From Bacteroidales bacterium UBA4814 (lineage in GTDB: Bacteria > Bacteroidota > Bacteroidia > Bacteroidales > UBA7960), in the NCBI GenBank assembly GCA_002402465.1, contig DHFW01000055.1, forward strand, positions 1-29,749: a stretch of 29,749 bases of DNA. Reading direction: 5' to 3'. Below, in pieces: positions 21,042-29,495 of the stretch. Below the pieces are notes generated by a model that had not been told where the DNA came from, did no database searches, and saw nothing but the letters and a program-made list of their open reading frames with translations. The number at the start of each line of letters is the position of its first letter. Within the stretch, counting starts at the first letter, position 1. The position numbers and the translations under genes are program-made.

Positions 21042-23681
21042 TCAGAATACCGGAAATTTTCCCGAAAGGGTTTCTTTACCTTTCAGCTCAAAAACATAGA
21101 TTCCCGGTTTAATCTGCAAAGGTTTAAAATGCTGTCCGGGGCCAATTAATAATTCATTCCTGAGTAACTGGCGCCCTTGCATGTCAATAACTGAAAGCAA
21201 GAACGTCTGTTCTCCCATTCCATCAGGAGCAACAATGACCAGGCCGTTGCGGTTCTGGTCGTAATACACATGCGGGGAAGCAGAAACTTCCAGTCCGGAG
21301 TTCATGGTATTGAGTACTTCTACCTGAAAGGGATACACTTCACTTTCGAACAAGCCGTTGTTAACCTTCACCATTACTTGCAGCATGCCAAAAAACTCAG
21401 GATCAGGAATAATGGTCTGCCCATCCTCTTCATAATTTTCGCCGGGCAAAACAAGCAATGCATGACCTTGTGGATAGCTCACGAAGTTGTCCTCCACAAA
21501 AATCCAGTCCATATCCATGGTGAAGCTTTCGGCCATCAGGATAGTAAGTGGCTCCTGTCCGGTAATAACCGGAGGCTGGGGCTCGAAAGACTGACTGGCA
21601 ATAATTCGGAAATCGTCGAAATAAAAACCATCGCGGGTAACGCTTGCATCAGAAACCAGCCTGAAACGGACTTTAATTTCTTTGCCAGCAAAGGCGCCAA
21701 GGTCGATCCGCTCGCTGATCCAGTTGCTTTGGATGCCATGGTAAATCGGTTTTCCGGCGTCCTGATTAGATGAACCGGTGACAGTATAGTTTCCAGCCAT
21801 TGGCACCCATGTGTTTCCGCCATTTTCTGAAACCAAAAACTGCACGTAGTCCCAGCTGGTTTCAATATCCCAGCGGGCTTTGAATTCCGCAAATGCACCA
21901 TCAAAGTCGGTCAGGTCGATGGTTTGCACGAGAGTAAGCTGGTTGTTGACATTGTTGCCGTATTGCCCGCCAGGGCTGTCGGACATGGAGTAGGGTGCCG
22001 AGACATAATGTGCGGCATCAAGGCCCCAGGTGCCCCCGGTCCAGTTTTGGGCAGATTGAAACGGATCGGCAAACAGCACAGGAGGCTCGCCAAAGGTATA
22101 TTTCAGGGTGTCGCGCCGCACAAAGGCGCCATTGTTGAGCAGCACTTCAAAATCGAACATGAGTCCATCGTAAGTAGCCGGGTGAAGACTAACCTGAAAC
22201 GCACCATTGGCTGTTTCGAGCAGGTCGAGATTTTCGAACACCATGGGTTCACTCACGCTGGTAATAAGCGGGCTAATGGGATTAACAGAAACGGTAAACG
22301 TGGCCTGGCTTTCAAGGCCATAGTTTTTAATTTCGAAAGGCAGAGAAAACTCATGGCTTTCTACAAAATGATCGCACCGAAACGCTACCTCGGCATAGGA
22401 TAGTGCCAGGCGAGCCAGGTAAAGGTTCATGCCGGTATGTCCGGCGCAAATTTCTTCAATGCGGCTCATGGCTGGCCAGAAACCATCGGCAGGACTTCCT
22501 GCCTCAGGCGTAAAAGCAAACACCTTGTTCTTGGTTTGCTGCTCACCGTAGAACCAGTCATCGGAGCCGCCATTGGCAAAGTAACTCAGCGTTTCGTAGC
22601 AGGTGCCGAAGGTGTAATTGTTTTCGCGGGTGAGCAGGCTGGCAAAGGCCGAAAACACTTCCCCATCGGGTGTAAGCTGGTTCTGGTATCCCCATGGGTA
22701 TATAAGCAAGTCAGAATAAGTATGGTTGTTCAGGGCCAGGCTAAAATCGAAAGTTTCGGCAAACTCCTTCACAATTTGGGTTTCAGGCTCGGAAAACGGG
22801 GCGGTACCGCGGAAGGTTTGCGAACTGGGAGTTGGCGAAGAACCTGAATTATCGAAGCCCCACATATAGCCAAAGTTCCTGTTCAGGTCCACCCCGGTGC
22901 TGTAGTCAGAATTAATGCGCATATTTTTTCGGTGCATGCCTCCCCCGTTGGGGTTGGTTTGCTGGTTATAAATGTAGCCATCAGGGTTCACGCAAGGTAT
23001 AAAATACATCTCCATGTTATCTACCAGGTAAGTAATCTCGGGCTCGCCACCATAGTTTTCGAGCAAGTACCACATCTGGTAAATCATTTGTTGCATTGAT
23101 AAGGGCTCTCGGGCGTGTGTCAGGGCCGTGTAAAGCACTTTGGGCTTGTCCTGTTCCACATCGGGGCTGCTGGAAATGCGCATCCAATAAACAGGGCGGC
23201 CCTGTAAGGTTGTGGTCTCTCCTATGGCCGCTTTCGCGGAAATAAGTTCAGGAAACTGAGCCCGCATATTTTCCATGGCGGCAAGCATTTCCTGGTAAGT
23301 ATAAAAACCACCCATGCTCCCAAGGGAAAAGTTGGCAGGGGTCTGATAAGCCTTTTCAGGCTGGCTCACCCACCATGATGCCTCAATGGAAGACTTGTCG
23401 AGGCCGGCGTTGCGGGCCTGGTAAAAATAAGCCATGTCATCAATCAGCACTTCATACAGAAAACCGGCGCCAGCAATTTGTGCTTGCTCAATGTCGCTGT
23501 ATTCGCCAATCACGTATTGCCCGGGCTTGTATTGGAGCCCTTGCAGCGCTATACCAAGCTTTCCAAGCTCGGCCAGCTCGCGCCCCTCCATATTAATTTT
23601 CAGTCTTGAGAATTTTGGCTGCTGGGCTGCCGCTTGCAGGGAAAAAAGAACCAGAAAAACCAGGCTTACAGTGCGGGCCAT
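21042..23681 (-). CDS. Secreted M14 zinc carboxypeptidase with MAM-like and T9SS sorting domains
   Basis: The 879-residue protein starts MARTVSLVFLVLFSLQAAAQ, a signal peptide. The M14 domain (about residues 125-430) has the zinc ligands His189 and Glu192 in THAREPLSMQQ and His320 in LNNHTYSD, the substrate-binding Asn268-Arg269 in GVDLNRNFG, and the catalytic Glu393 in FTPEAGSPADGFWP. An adhesion region like that of immune inhibitor A proteins follows (YSMSDSPGGQYGNN through DGFYFDDFRII, about 635-760). The C-terminal segment VIDMQGRQLL through PGIYVFEL is a T9SS type A sorting domain. It removes C-terminal residues from peptides at the cell surface. A frame open to 23894 is not used: a promoter lies at 23718-23751. 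Confidence 0.93.
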   Translation of the reverse strand: MARTVSLVFLVLFSLQAAAQQPKFSRLKINMEGRELAELGKLGIALQGLQYKPGQYVIGEYSDIEQAQIAGAGFLYEVLIDDMAYFYQARNAGLDKSSIEASWWVSQPEKAYQTPANFSLGSMGGFYTYQEMLAAMENMRAQFPELISAKAAIGETTTLQGRPVYWMRISSSPDVEQDKPKVLYTALTHAREPLSMQQMIYQMWYLLENYGGEPEITYLVDNMEMYFIPCVNPDGYIYNQQTNPNGGGMHRKNMRINSDYSTGVDLNRNFGYMWGFDNSGSSPTPSSQTFRGTAPFSEPETQIVKEFAETFDFSLALNNHTYSDLLIYPWGYQNQLTPDGEVFSAFASLLTRENNYTFGTCYETLSYFANGGSDDWFYGEQQTKNKVFAFTPEAGSPADGFWPAMSRIEEICAGHTGMNLYLARLALSYAEVAFRCDHFVESHEFSLPFEIKNYGLESQATFTVSVNPISPLITSVSEPMVFENLDLLETANGAFQVSLHPATYDGLMFDFEVLLNNGAFVRRDTLKYTFGEPPVLFADPFQSAQNWTGGTWGLDAAHYVSAPYSMSDSPGGQYGNNVNNQLTLVQTIDLTDFDGAFAEFKARWDIETSWDYVQFLVSENGGNTWVPMAGNYTVTGSSNQDAGKPIYHGIQSNWISERIDLGAFAGKEIKVRFRLVSDASVTRDGFYFDDFRIIASQSFEPQPPVITGQEPLTILMAESFTMDMDWIFVEDNFVSYPQGHALLVLPGENYEEDGQTIIPDPEFFGMLQVMVKVNNGLFESEVYPFQVEVLNTMNSGLEVSASPHVYYDQNRNGLVIVAPDGMGEQTFLLSVIDMQGRQLLRNELLIGPGQHFKPLQIKPGIYVFELKGKETLSGKFPVF

Positions 23682-23717
23682 AATGCGTTGGTTAAAGGAG
23701 GCAATAGGGTTACCAGG

Positions 23718-23751
23718 CAAAAATAAACGAATTACCTGAAAACAGCGCAAA
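23718..23751 (-). promoter_or_regulatory. Promoter of the M14 carboxypeptidase gene (-7 and -33)
   Basis: On the minus strand TTTG (23748-23751) is followed after 22 bases by TATTTTTG (23718-23725), a full TAnnTTTG match. The leader is about 30 bases, supporting the ATG at 23681. Confidence 0.6.
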
Positions 23752-23855
23752 TTATGGCCAGAATAATGACCACATCCGTAAATTTTATACCAGGATTTTA
23801 CACGAAAGTGGCATACACTTAAAGCCTCGAAGCGCCAAAAAAATATTATATTCCG

Positions 23856-23863
23856 TATCTTTG
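23856..23863 (+). promoter_or_regulatory. Promoter -7 element of the lysS operon
   Basis: TATCTTTG, followed by CACTCG, is a full TAnnTTTG match located 30 bases before the lysS ATG at 23894. It rules out start codons at or before 23870. No clear -33 element is visible. Confidence 0.65.
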
Positions 23864-23893
23864 CACTCGATTCTAAAAAAGAAAGCAAAACCA

Positions 23894-25627
23894 ATGAGTA
23901 TCAGATTAAGTGAACAGGAGCAGATGCGCCGCGATGCGCTCAACGAGCTGCTCCAGCTAGGCATAGATCCTTACCCCGCCGAAAGCTTTGAAGTAAATGC
24001 AACCGCTAAAGATATTCTCGAAAACTTTCCTAAGGACAACAGCCTTTACCAGGACGTGAGCCTTGCCGGCCGCATCATGAGCCGCCGGATTATGGGTAAC
24101 GCCTCGTTTGCAGAGCTGCAGGATGACAGCGGTCGCATTCAGCTGTATTTTAACCGGGACGAAATTTGTCCCGGCGAAGACAAGAGCTTTTACAATGTGG
24201 TATTTAAACGCCTGCTCGACATTGGCGACATTATAGGGGTGAAAGGCTTTGTGTTTGTAACCCGAATGGGCGAGATCACCATTCATGTAAAGGAATATAA
24301 GCTTCTGACCAAGTCGTTGCGCCCCCTGCCTGTGGTAAAAGAGAAAGACGGGGCCGTTTACAATGCCTTTACCGATCCGGAACAGCGCTACCGCCAGCGT
24401 CACCTCGACCTGATCGTGAACCCCGAGGTGAAAGAGACTTTTCGCAAGCGCGCCCGGCTGGTGCAGAGTATGCGCAACTTCTTGCTCAACAAGGGCTACC
24501 TGGAGGTTGAAACCCCGGTGTTGCAGCCCATTTATGGCGGAGCCGCAGCCCGGCCGTTCAAGACCTATCACAACACCCTCGACACTACCCTTTACCTGCG
24601 CATTGCCAACGAACTCTATCTAAAGCGCCTGATTGTCGGCGGTTTTGACGGAGTGTTTGAGTTTGCCAAGGACTTCCGCAACGAAGGCATGAGCCGTTTT
24701 CACAATCCGGAGTTTACGCAAATGGAACTTTACGTAGCCTATCGCGACTACGAATGGATGATGAACCTGGTGGAAGAAATGATTGAAAAAATTGCCCTCG
24801 ACCTGCACGGCAAGACACAAGTGCAGGTGGGTGAGCACTTAATCGATTTCAAAAGGCCCTGGAAACGCTTCAGCATGTATGAGGCCATTGAGCATTTTAC
24901 CGGAACAGACATTTCTGAAATGGACGAAACCGCCATGCGTGCCTTTGCCAATAGCCTTGGCCTGGAAACCGACCCAAGTATGGGCCGCGGAAAGCTCATA
25001 GATGAGATTTTCGGCGAATTCTGCGAGTCGAAGCTGATCCAACCCACTTTCATTACCGATTATCCGGTGGAAATGTCACCCCTGGCAAAGAAACACCGCA
25101 GCAAGCCCGGGTTGGTGGAGCGCTTTGAGGCCATCTGCAACGGTAAGGAGATTTGTAATGCTTTCTCAGAGCTCAACGACCCCATCGATCAGCGGCAGCG
25201 TTTTGAAGAGCAAATTGAGCTGGGTCGACGCGGCGACCCGGAAGCCATGGTACTCGATGAAGATTTTTTGCGGGCCATTGAAACCGGCATGCCACCCACC
25301 GCCGGTCTGGGCATTGGCATCGACCGCCTAAGCATGATCATGACCAACAGCCCTTCCATTCAGGATGTGCTCTTTTTCCCGCAAATGAGGCCTGAGAAAA
25401 CCTCGACCGCAACAGGACACAACGAACTCTTTGAAGCCATCGGCGTGCCGGAAATCTGGATTCCGGTGCTTCAGCAAGCAGGCTTTGCTGAGCCGGCAGC
25501 CCTCAAGGATGCCAACCCCAACAAGGTGTTTAACCAGCTTTGCGGACTGCGCAAAAAATTGAAAATGGACGTGCCCGCCCCAAAGCCTGAGGAGGTAAAA
25601 GACTGGATAGACAAAGCCGGGGCATGA
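23894..25627 (+). CDS. lysS: Lysine--tRNA ligase (class II)
   Basis: The 577-residue enzyme charges tRNA-Lys. An OB-fold anticodon-binding domain (about residues 55-165) contains VSLAGRIMSRRIMGNASFAE. The class II core shows motif 2 FRNEGMSRFHNPEFTQME near residue 260, FITDYPVEMSPLAKKH near 384, and motif 3 GLGIGIDRLSMI near 472. It is longer than E. coli LysS (about 505) because of a C-terminal extension of some 75 residues (TGHNELFEAIGVPEIWIPVL onward), a helical tail I recall as common in Bacteroidota. It is the first gene of an operon with a GH3-family enzyme, a LysE-family transporter and gltX. The start is set by the promoter at 23856. Confidence 0.97.
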   Translation: MSIRLSEQEQMRRDALNELLQLGIDPYPAESFEVNATAKDILENFPKDNSLYQDVSLAGRIMSRRIMGNASFAELQDDSGRIQLYFNRDEICPGEDKSFYNVVFKRLLDIGDIIGVKGFVFVTRMGEITIHVKEYKLLTKSLRPLPVVKEKDGAVYNAFTDPEQRYRQRHLDLIVNPEVKETFRKRARLVQSMRNFLLNKGYLEVETPVLQPIYGGAAARPFKTYHNTLDTTLYLRIANELYLKRLIVGGFDGVFEFAKDFRNEGMSRFHNPEFTQMELYVAYRDYEWMMNLVEEMIEKIALDLHGKTQVQVGEHLIDFKRPWKRFSMYEAIEHFTGTDISEMDETAMRAFANSLGLETDPSMGRGKLIDEIFGEFCESKLIQPTFITDYPVEMSPLAKKHRSKPGLVERFEAICNGKEICNAFSELNDPIDQRQRFEEQIELGRRGDPEAMVLDEDFLRAIETGMPPTAGLGIGIDRLSMIMTNSPSIQDVLFFPQMRPEKTSTATGHNELFEAIGVPEIWIPVLQQAGFAEPAALKDANPNKVFNQLCGLRKKLKMDVPAPKPEEVKDWIDKAGA

Positions 25628-25668
25628 AACCAAAAGCTTTCTTTTGCAAACCATAAAAACAAACACTC

Positions 25669-27222
25669 ATGCCCATTTTAGGATCACCCATACTTGGCTC
25701 AGTAGTGAAGCGCGCCATTGAGCTGCGCAGCAAGATGCCAGTAATATTCAGCAACAAAGAACCCGAAGCGGCGCAGCGCAAGGAGCTTAAGAAGCTTATC
25801 CGAAGGGCTTCAAGCACAGCCTTTGGCGAGCATTTCGGCTTCAGCGAGCTGCACAGGTCGAAAAACCTGGTACATGACTTTCAAAAAAGGGTACCGCTAT
25901 ATGACTACAACCACATTTTCCGCGACTGGTGGTTCCGCTCGCTCAATGGCGAACCTTTTGTTTGCTGGCCCGGGAAAGTGAAATATTTTGCCCTGAGTTC
26001 GGGCACCTCAGAAGCCTCTAGCAAATACATACCGGTGACCAACGACATGCTGCGGGCAATAAAAAAAACCAGCATACGCCAAATCTTTTCGCTGGCCCGC
26101 TACGATTTTCCTCAATCCTTTTTTGAGAAAGGAATATTAATGCTTGGGGGCAGCACCCATTTGCAATACAACGGCACCTATTTTGAAGGGGATTTGTCGG
26201 GCATCACCACAAAAAACATCCCATTCTGGTTTGAGCATTTTTACAAACCCGGAAAACGCATTTCGAAGGAACGAGACTGGACCACCAAACTCAATGAAAT
26301 AGTATTGAAGGCAAAAGACTGGGACATTGGCGTTATTGTGGGTGTTCCTGCCTGGTGGCAGATTCTGATCGAAAAAATCATTGCCCATTATCAACTCAAC
26401 AACATACACGAGATTTGGCCTAATCTTAGCATTTTCGTGCATGGAGGAGTGTCTTTTACCCCTTACGTGAATGGATTTGAAAAGCTCCTCGCCAAGCCCA
26501 TCACCTACATTGAAACTTACCTGGCTTCGGAAGGATTTATTGCGTTTCAGAGCAGGCCCAACACCAACAGCATGCAAATGGTGCTCGACAACGGCCTGTT
26601 TTATGAATTTGTGCCTTTCAACAGTTCGAATTTTGACGAGATGGGCAACCTGAAACCCGATGCTGAAACCCTAACCATAAGTCAGGTGGAAGAAGGCAAA
26701 GAGTATGCACTTCTACTTACCACCTGCGCCGGAGCTTACCGCTACCTCATTGGCGACACCATTAAGTTTACCAGCAAGGAACTGAGCGAGATTGTGATTA
26801 CCGGCCGCACCAAGCATTTCCTGAACCTTTGCGGGGAGCATCTGTCGCAGGAAAATATGAATATGGCCGTGAAAATGGCCGAAGACCAGCTTAACATCGA
26901 GGTGCGTGAGTTTACTGTGGCCGGCATAAAATACGACAGCATGTTTGCCCACAAGTGGTTTATCGGCTCCAACAGTCCGGTCGACACTGAAGTTTTGCGC
27001 AAAGCCATTGATGAAAACCTGAAAATACTGAACGACGACTACCGTGTGGAACGCATCGCAGCCATAAAGGATGTGATTGTGGAAGTGCTGCCTGCCAGCG
27101 TTTTTTACAATTGGATGAAACTCAAAGGCAAAGAAGGCGCCCAGAACAAATTTCCGCGCGTAATAAAAGGAGCCTTATTGGAAGAATGGGAAACCTACGT
27201 TGAACAAAAAAGGGCAGAATAA
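25669..27222 (+). CDS. GH3-family acyl-acid amido synthetase
   Basis: The 517-residue protein is a GH3 (auxin-responsive promoter family) member of the acyl-adenylating ANL superfamily. Three nucleotide-binding motifs are visible: ALSSGTSEASSKYIP at residues 108-122, YLASEGFIAF near 283, and YRYLIGDTIKF near 357. The smaller C-terminal domain (about 400-517) contains FLNLCGEHLSQENM. Plant GH3 enzymes join carboxylic acids to amino acids through an acyl-AMP; the bacterial substrates are mostly unknown. Its place 41 bases after lysS and six bases before a LysE-family transporter gene suggests a role with an amino acid. That is inference. No signal peptide; cytoplasmic. Confidence 0.92.
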   Translation: MPILGSPILGSVVKRAIELRSKMPVIFSNKEPEAAQRKELKKLIRRASSTAFGEHFGFSELHRSKNLVHDFQKRVPLYDYNHIFRDWWFRSLNGEPFVCWPGKVKYFALSSGTSEASSKYIPVTNDMLRAIKKTSIRQIFSLARYDFPQSFFEKGILMLGGSTHLQYNGTYFEGDLSGITTKNIPFWFEHFYKPGKRISKERDWTTKLNEIVLKAKDWDIGVIVGVPAWWQILIEKIIAHYQLNNIHEIWPNLSIFVHGGVSFTPYVNGFEKLLAKPITYIETYLASEGFIAFQSRPNTNSMQMVLDNGLFYEFVPFNSSNFDEMGNLKPDAETLTISQVEEGKEYALLLTTCAGAYRYLIGDTIKFTSKELSEIVITGRTKHFLNLCGEHLSQENMNMAVKMAEDQLNIEVREFTVAGIKYDSMFAHKWFIGSNSPVDTEVLRKAIDENLKILNDDYRVERIAAIKDVIVEVLPASVFYNWMKLKGKEGAQNKFPRVIKGALLEEWETYVEQKRAE

Positions 27223-27228
27223 GATTCC

Positions 27229-27858
27229 ATGACGTCCGCACTCATTGAAGGATTAATCTTGGGGGTAACACTTGCGTTTCTGATCGGGCCATCGTTCATC
27301 TCGCTGGTGCAGACCAGTATTCACAGTGGCTTTCCATCGGGTATGCAGTTTGCCATCGGCATAGCCCTCAGCGATCTGACCCTGATTGTCCTGAGCTACC
27401 TGGGCGCTCTGCAAATACTCCAGAACCAGCGAAACGAAATTACCGTCGGGGTAGTCGGGGGATTGATTTTAATGGGCATTGGTGCGGTAACCTTTACCCG
27501 GAAATACGTGATGCCCGCCCCGGTCAGCATAGTGGTCCGCGTAAGCGGAACCGGCGTGTTGAAATATATTATGAAAGGTTTTTTCATGAATATCTTCAAC
27601 CCCTTTCTGCTTCTTTTCTGGATTGGGGTTATGGGGGTGGTCACTTCCAAATACGGCATTCCCTCCAGCGAAATCCTGGTCTTTTTTGCGGGCACCATCA
27701 GCGCGGTGTTTCTCACCGACCTTTTTAAAGTGTTTGTTGCCCACCGCATAAAGCGATACCTCAATGCCAGGGTGCTTACCATTATCAACCGCATTGTGGG
27801 CATTTGTCTGGTGCTGTTTGGCATTGCCCTCATTATCAGGGTTTGTTATTTTATCTGA
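27229..27858 (+). CDS. LysE-family amino acid/metabolite exporter
   Basis: The 209-residue protein has six hydrophobic segments and the LysE/RhtB layout. The N-terminal GLILGVTLAFLIGPSFISLV carries the GP motif typical of this family, and the FMNIFNPFLLLFWIGVMG segment near residue 120 holds the conserved N-P. It exports amino acids or related compounds through the inner membrane. Its start is six bases after the GH3 gene stop and its stop is 20 bases before gltX, so all are co-transcribed. The substrate is unknown; neighbours hint at an amino acid or an acyl-amino acid. Confidence 0.9.
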   Translation: MTSALIEGLILGVTLAFLIGPSFISLVQTSIHSGFPSGMQFAIGIALSDLTLIVLSYLGALQILQNQRNEITVGVVGGLILMGIGAVTFTRKYVMPAPVSIVVRVSGTGVLKYIMKGFFMNIFNPFLLLFWIGVMGVVTSKYGIPSSEILVFFAGTISAVFLTDLFKVFVAHRIKRYLNARVLTIINRIVGICLVLFGIALIIRVCYFI

Positions 27859-27878
27859 TCTCAAAAAAAAGAAATATT

Positions 27879-29405
27879 ATGTCGAAAGTTAGAGTACGAT
27901 TTGCACCCAGCCCCACCGGCCCCCTCCACATGGGCGGCGTACGCACGGCTTTGTATAACTATTTGTTTGCTAAAAAGCATGGCGGCGACTTCCTCCTGCG
28001 CATCGAAGACACCGACCAGAACCGCTATGTGCCGGGTGCTGAGCAATACATTATGGAATCACTTCAATGGTGCGGCATTCATTGGGATGAAGGTCCTGGC
28101 ACCGAAAATGCCTTTGGCCCCTACCGCCAGAGCGAGCGCCAGGGGTTATACCGGCAGTATGTCATGCAACTGATTGAAAGCGGCCGGGCTTATTATGCCT
28201 TCGACACTCCCGAAGAACTGGAAGCCATGCGCAAGCGCATCGAAGCCGAAAAAAGCGGCAACCCGCAATACGACAGCCGTTCCAGGCTCAGCATGAAAAA
28301 TTCACTCACCCTTTCGGGAGAAGAAGTGGAACAAAGGCTGGCTTCGGGCGAAAACTACGTGATTCGCATTAAAATACCGGAGAACGAGGAGATTGTACTC
28401 GAAGACCTGATTCGCGGCAAAGTAACGGTGCATTCTTCGCAGCTCGACGACAAGGTGCTTTTTAAAAGCGACGGCATGCCCACCTACCACCTGGCCAATG
28501 TGGTGGATGACTACCTGATGCAAATCAGCCATGTGATTCGCGGCGAAGAGTGGCTGCCATCGGCCCCGCTTCATGTGCTTCTCTATCAAAGCCTTGGATG
28601 GGAAGACAGCATGCCGCAGTTTGCCCACCTGCCCCTGCTGCTCAAGCCCGATGGCAATGGAAAACTCAGCAAGCGCGATGGCGACCGTCTTGGATTCCCT
28701 GTTTTTCCACTGCAGTGGAAAGACCCCAAGTCGGGCGAAACATCGAGTGGTTACCGCGAAGCAGGCTATTTTCCTGAGGCTTTTGTAAACCTGCTGGCCC
28801 TGCTGGGTTGGAATCCCGGCACCGATCAGGAAATCTTTTCATTGAAAGAACTCGTTGAGGCCTTTTCCCTGGAAAGGGTAGGAAAATCAGGTTCGAAATT
28901 CGACCCTGAGAAAGCCAAATGGTTCAATCATCAATACCTGCAAAGCCAGCCACTGCAAACCATCACCGAAAGAATGCAGGTTATAGCCAACCAAAAGGGC
29001 ATCCATACCAACCCGGATAAATTACCGAAAATCGCTGCCCTGATGCGCGAAAGGGCCAACTTTGTGCATGAAATCATGGAGCAGTCGGCGTTCTTTTTCG
29101 AACCACCTTCGCAATATGACGAAGCTTTTGCCAAAAAACGCTGGAAAGAAGACACCCCGGGCATATTGATGAGCCTTGCAGAACTTCTGGAAAGCGCCGA
29201 GCCTTTTACATCCGAAAACATACATGCCCTGATTCAAAAATTCATGGAAGACAACGGAATAGGTGCCGGAAAATTAATGCCCGGGCTGCGCCTTGCCCTG
29301 GTAGGCAGCGGCATGGGCCCCGACCTGAGCGCCATTATGGAAATTCTGGGCAGAGGTGAAAGCCTGGAGCGCATCAAAAGGGCCGCCCAAAACCTAAAGG
29401 TCTGA
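27879..29405 (+). CDS. gltX: Glutamate--tRNA ligase (class I)
   Basis: The 508-residue enzyme charges tRNA-Glu. The class I signature HIGH appears as HMGG in RFAPSPTGPLHMGG (residues 7-20), and KMSKS as KLSKR in GNGKLSKRDGDRLG near residue 261. LLRIEDTDQNRYVPGAEQ (about 44-61) is the strongly conserved GluRS block. The helical anticodon-binding domain forms the last third (QIFSLKELVEAFSLERVGKS onward). The length is usual. The ATG at 27879 is chosen because it leads directly into the Rossmann strand (MSKVRVRFAPS); the 25 upstream in-frame codons overlap the lysE gene. It is the last gene of the lysS operon. No T-run terminator follows directly. Confidence 0.97.
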   Translation: MSKVRVRFAPSPTGPLHMGGVRTALYNYLFAKKHGGDFLLRIEDTDQNRYVPGAEQYIMESLQWCGIHWDEGPGTENAFGPYRQSERQGLYRQYVMQLIESGRAYYAFDTPEELEAMRKRIEAEKSGNPQYDSRSRLSMKNSLTLSGEEVEQRLASGENYVIRIKIPENEEIVLEDLIRGKVTVHSSQLDDKVLFKSDGMPTYHLANVVDDYLMQISHVIRGEEWLPSAPLHVLLYQSLGWEDSMPQFAHLPLLLKPDGNGKLSKRDGDRLGFPVFPLQWKDPKSGETSSGYREAGYFPEAFVNLLALLGWNPGTDQEIFSLKELVEAFSLERVGKSGSKFDPEKAKWFNHQYLQSQPLQTITERMQVIANQKGIHTNPDKLPKIAALMRERANFVHEIMEQSAFFFEPPSQYDEAFAKKRWKEDTPGILMSLAELLESAEPFTSENIHALIQKFMEDNGIGAGKLMPGLRLALVGSGMGPDLSAIMEILGRGESLERIKRAAQNLKV

Positions 29406-29420
29406 AAGAGTTTTACCATC

Positions 29421-29432
29421 CCGCTTAAGCGG
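29421..29432. repeat. Perfect 12-bp palindrome CCGCTTAAGCGG after gltX
   Basis: It lies 16 bases after the gltX stop. It has no T-run on the plus strand, so it is not a clear terminator. It could be a weak RNA 3' end hairpin or an operator for the next gene; either is speculative. Confidence 0.35.
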
Positions 29433-29495
29433 AAAACCCATCATGACCAAACCGAGAGCATAAATTAATTTCTTCCGGAAACATATTAATAAAAC

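Noticed and set aside
23682..23894. 71-residue N-terminal extension of the M14 carboxypeptidase
   Set aside because: The extension lacks family character, crosses the gene's own promoter, and the signal peptide begins at the inner ATG at 23681.
27804..27878. 25-codon extension of gltX into the lysE gene
   Set aside because: GluRS proteins begin with the strand at MSKVRVRFAPS; the extension is the lysE 3' end in another frame.
29421..29432. Palindrome after gltX as a rho-independent terminator
   Set aside because: No T-run follows on the plus strand and the stem is only six base pairs.
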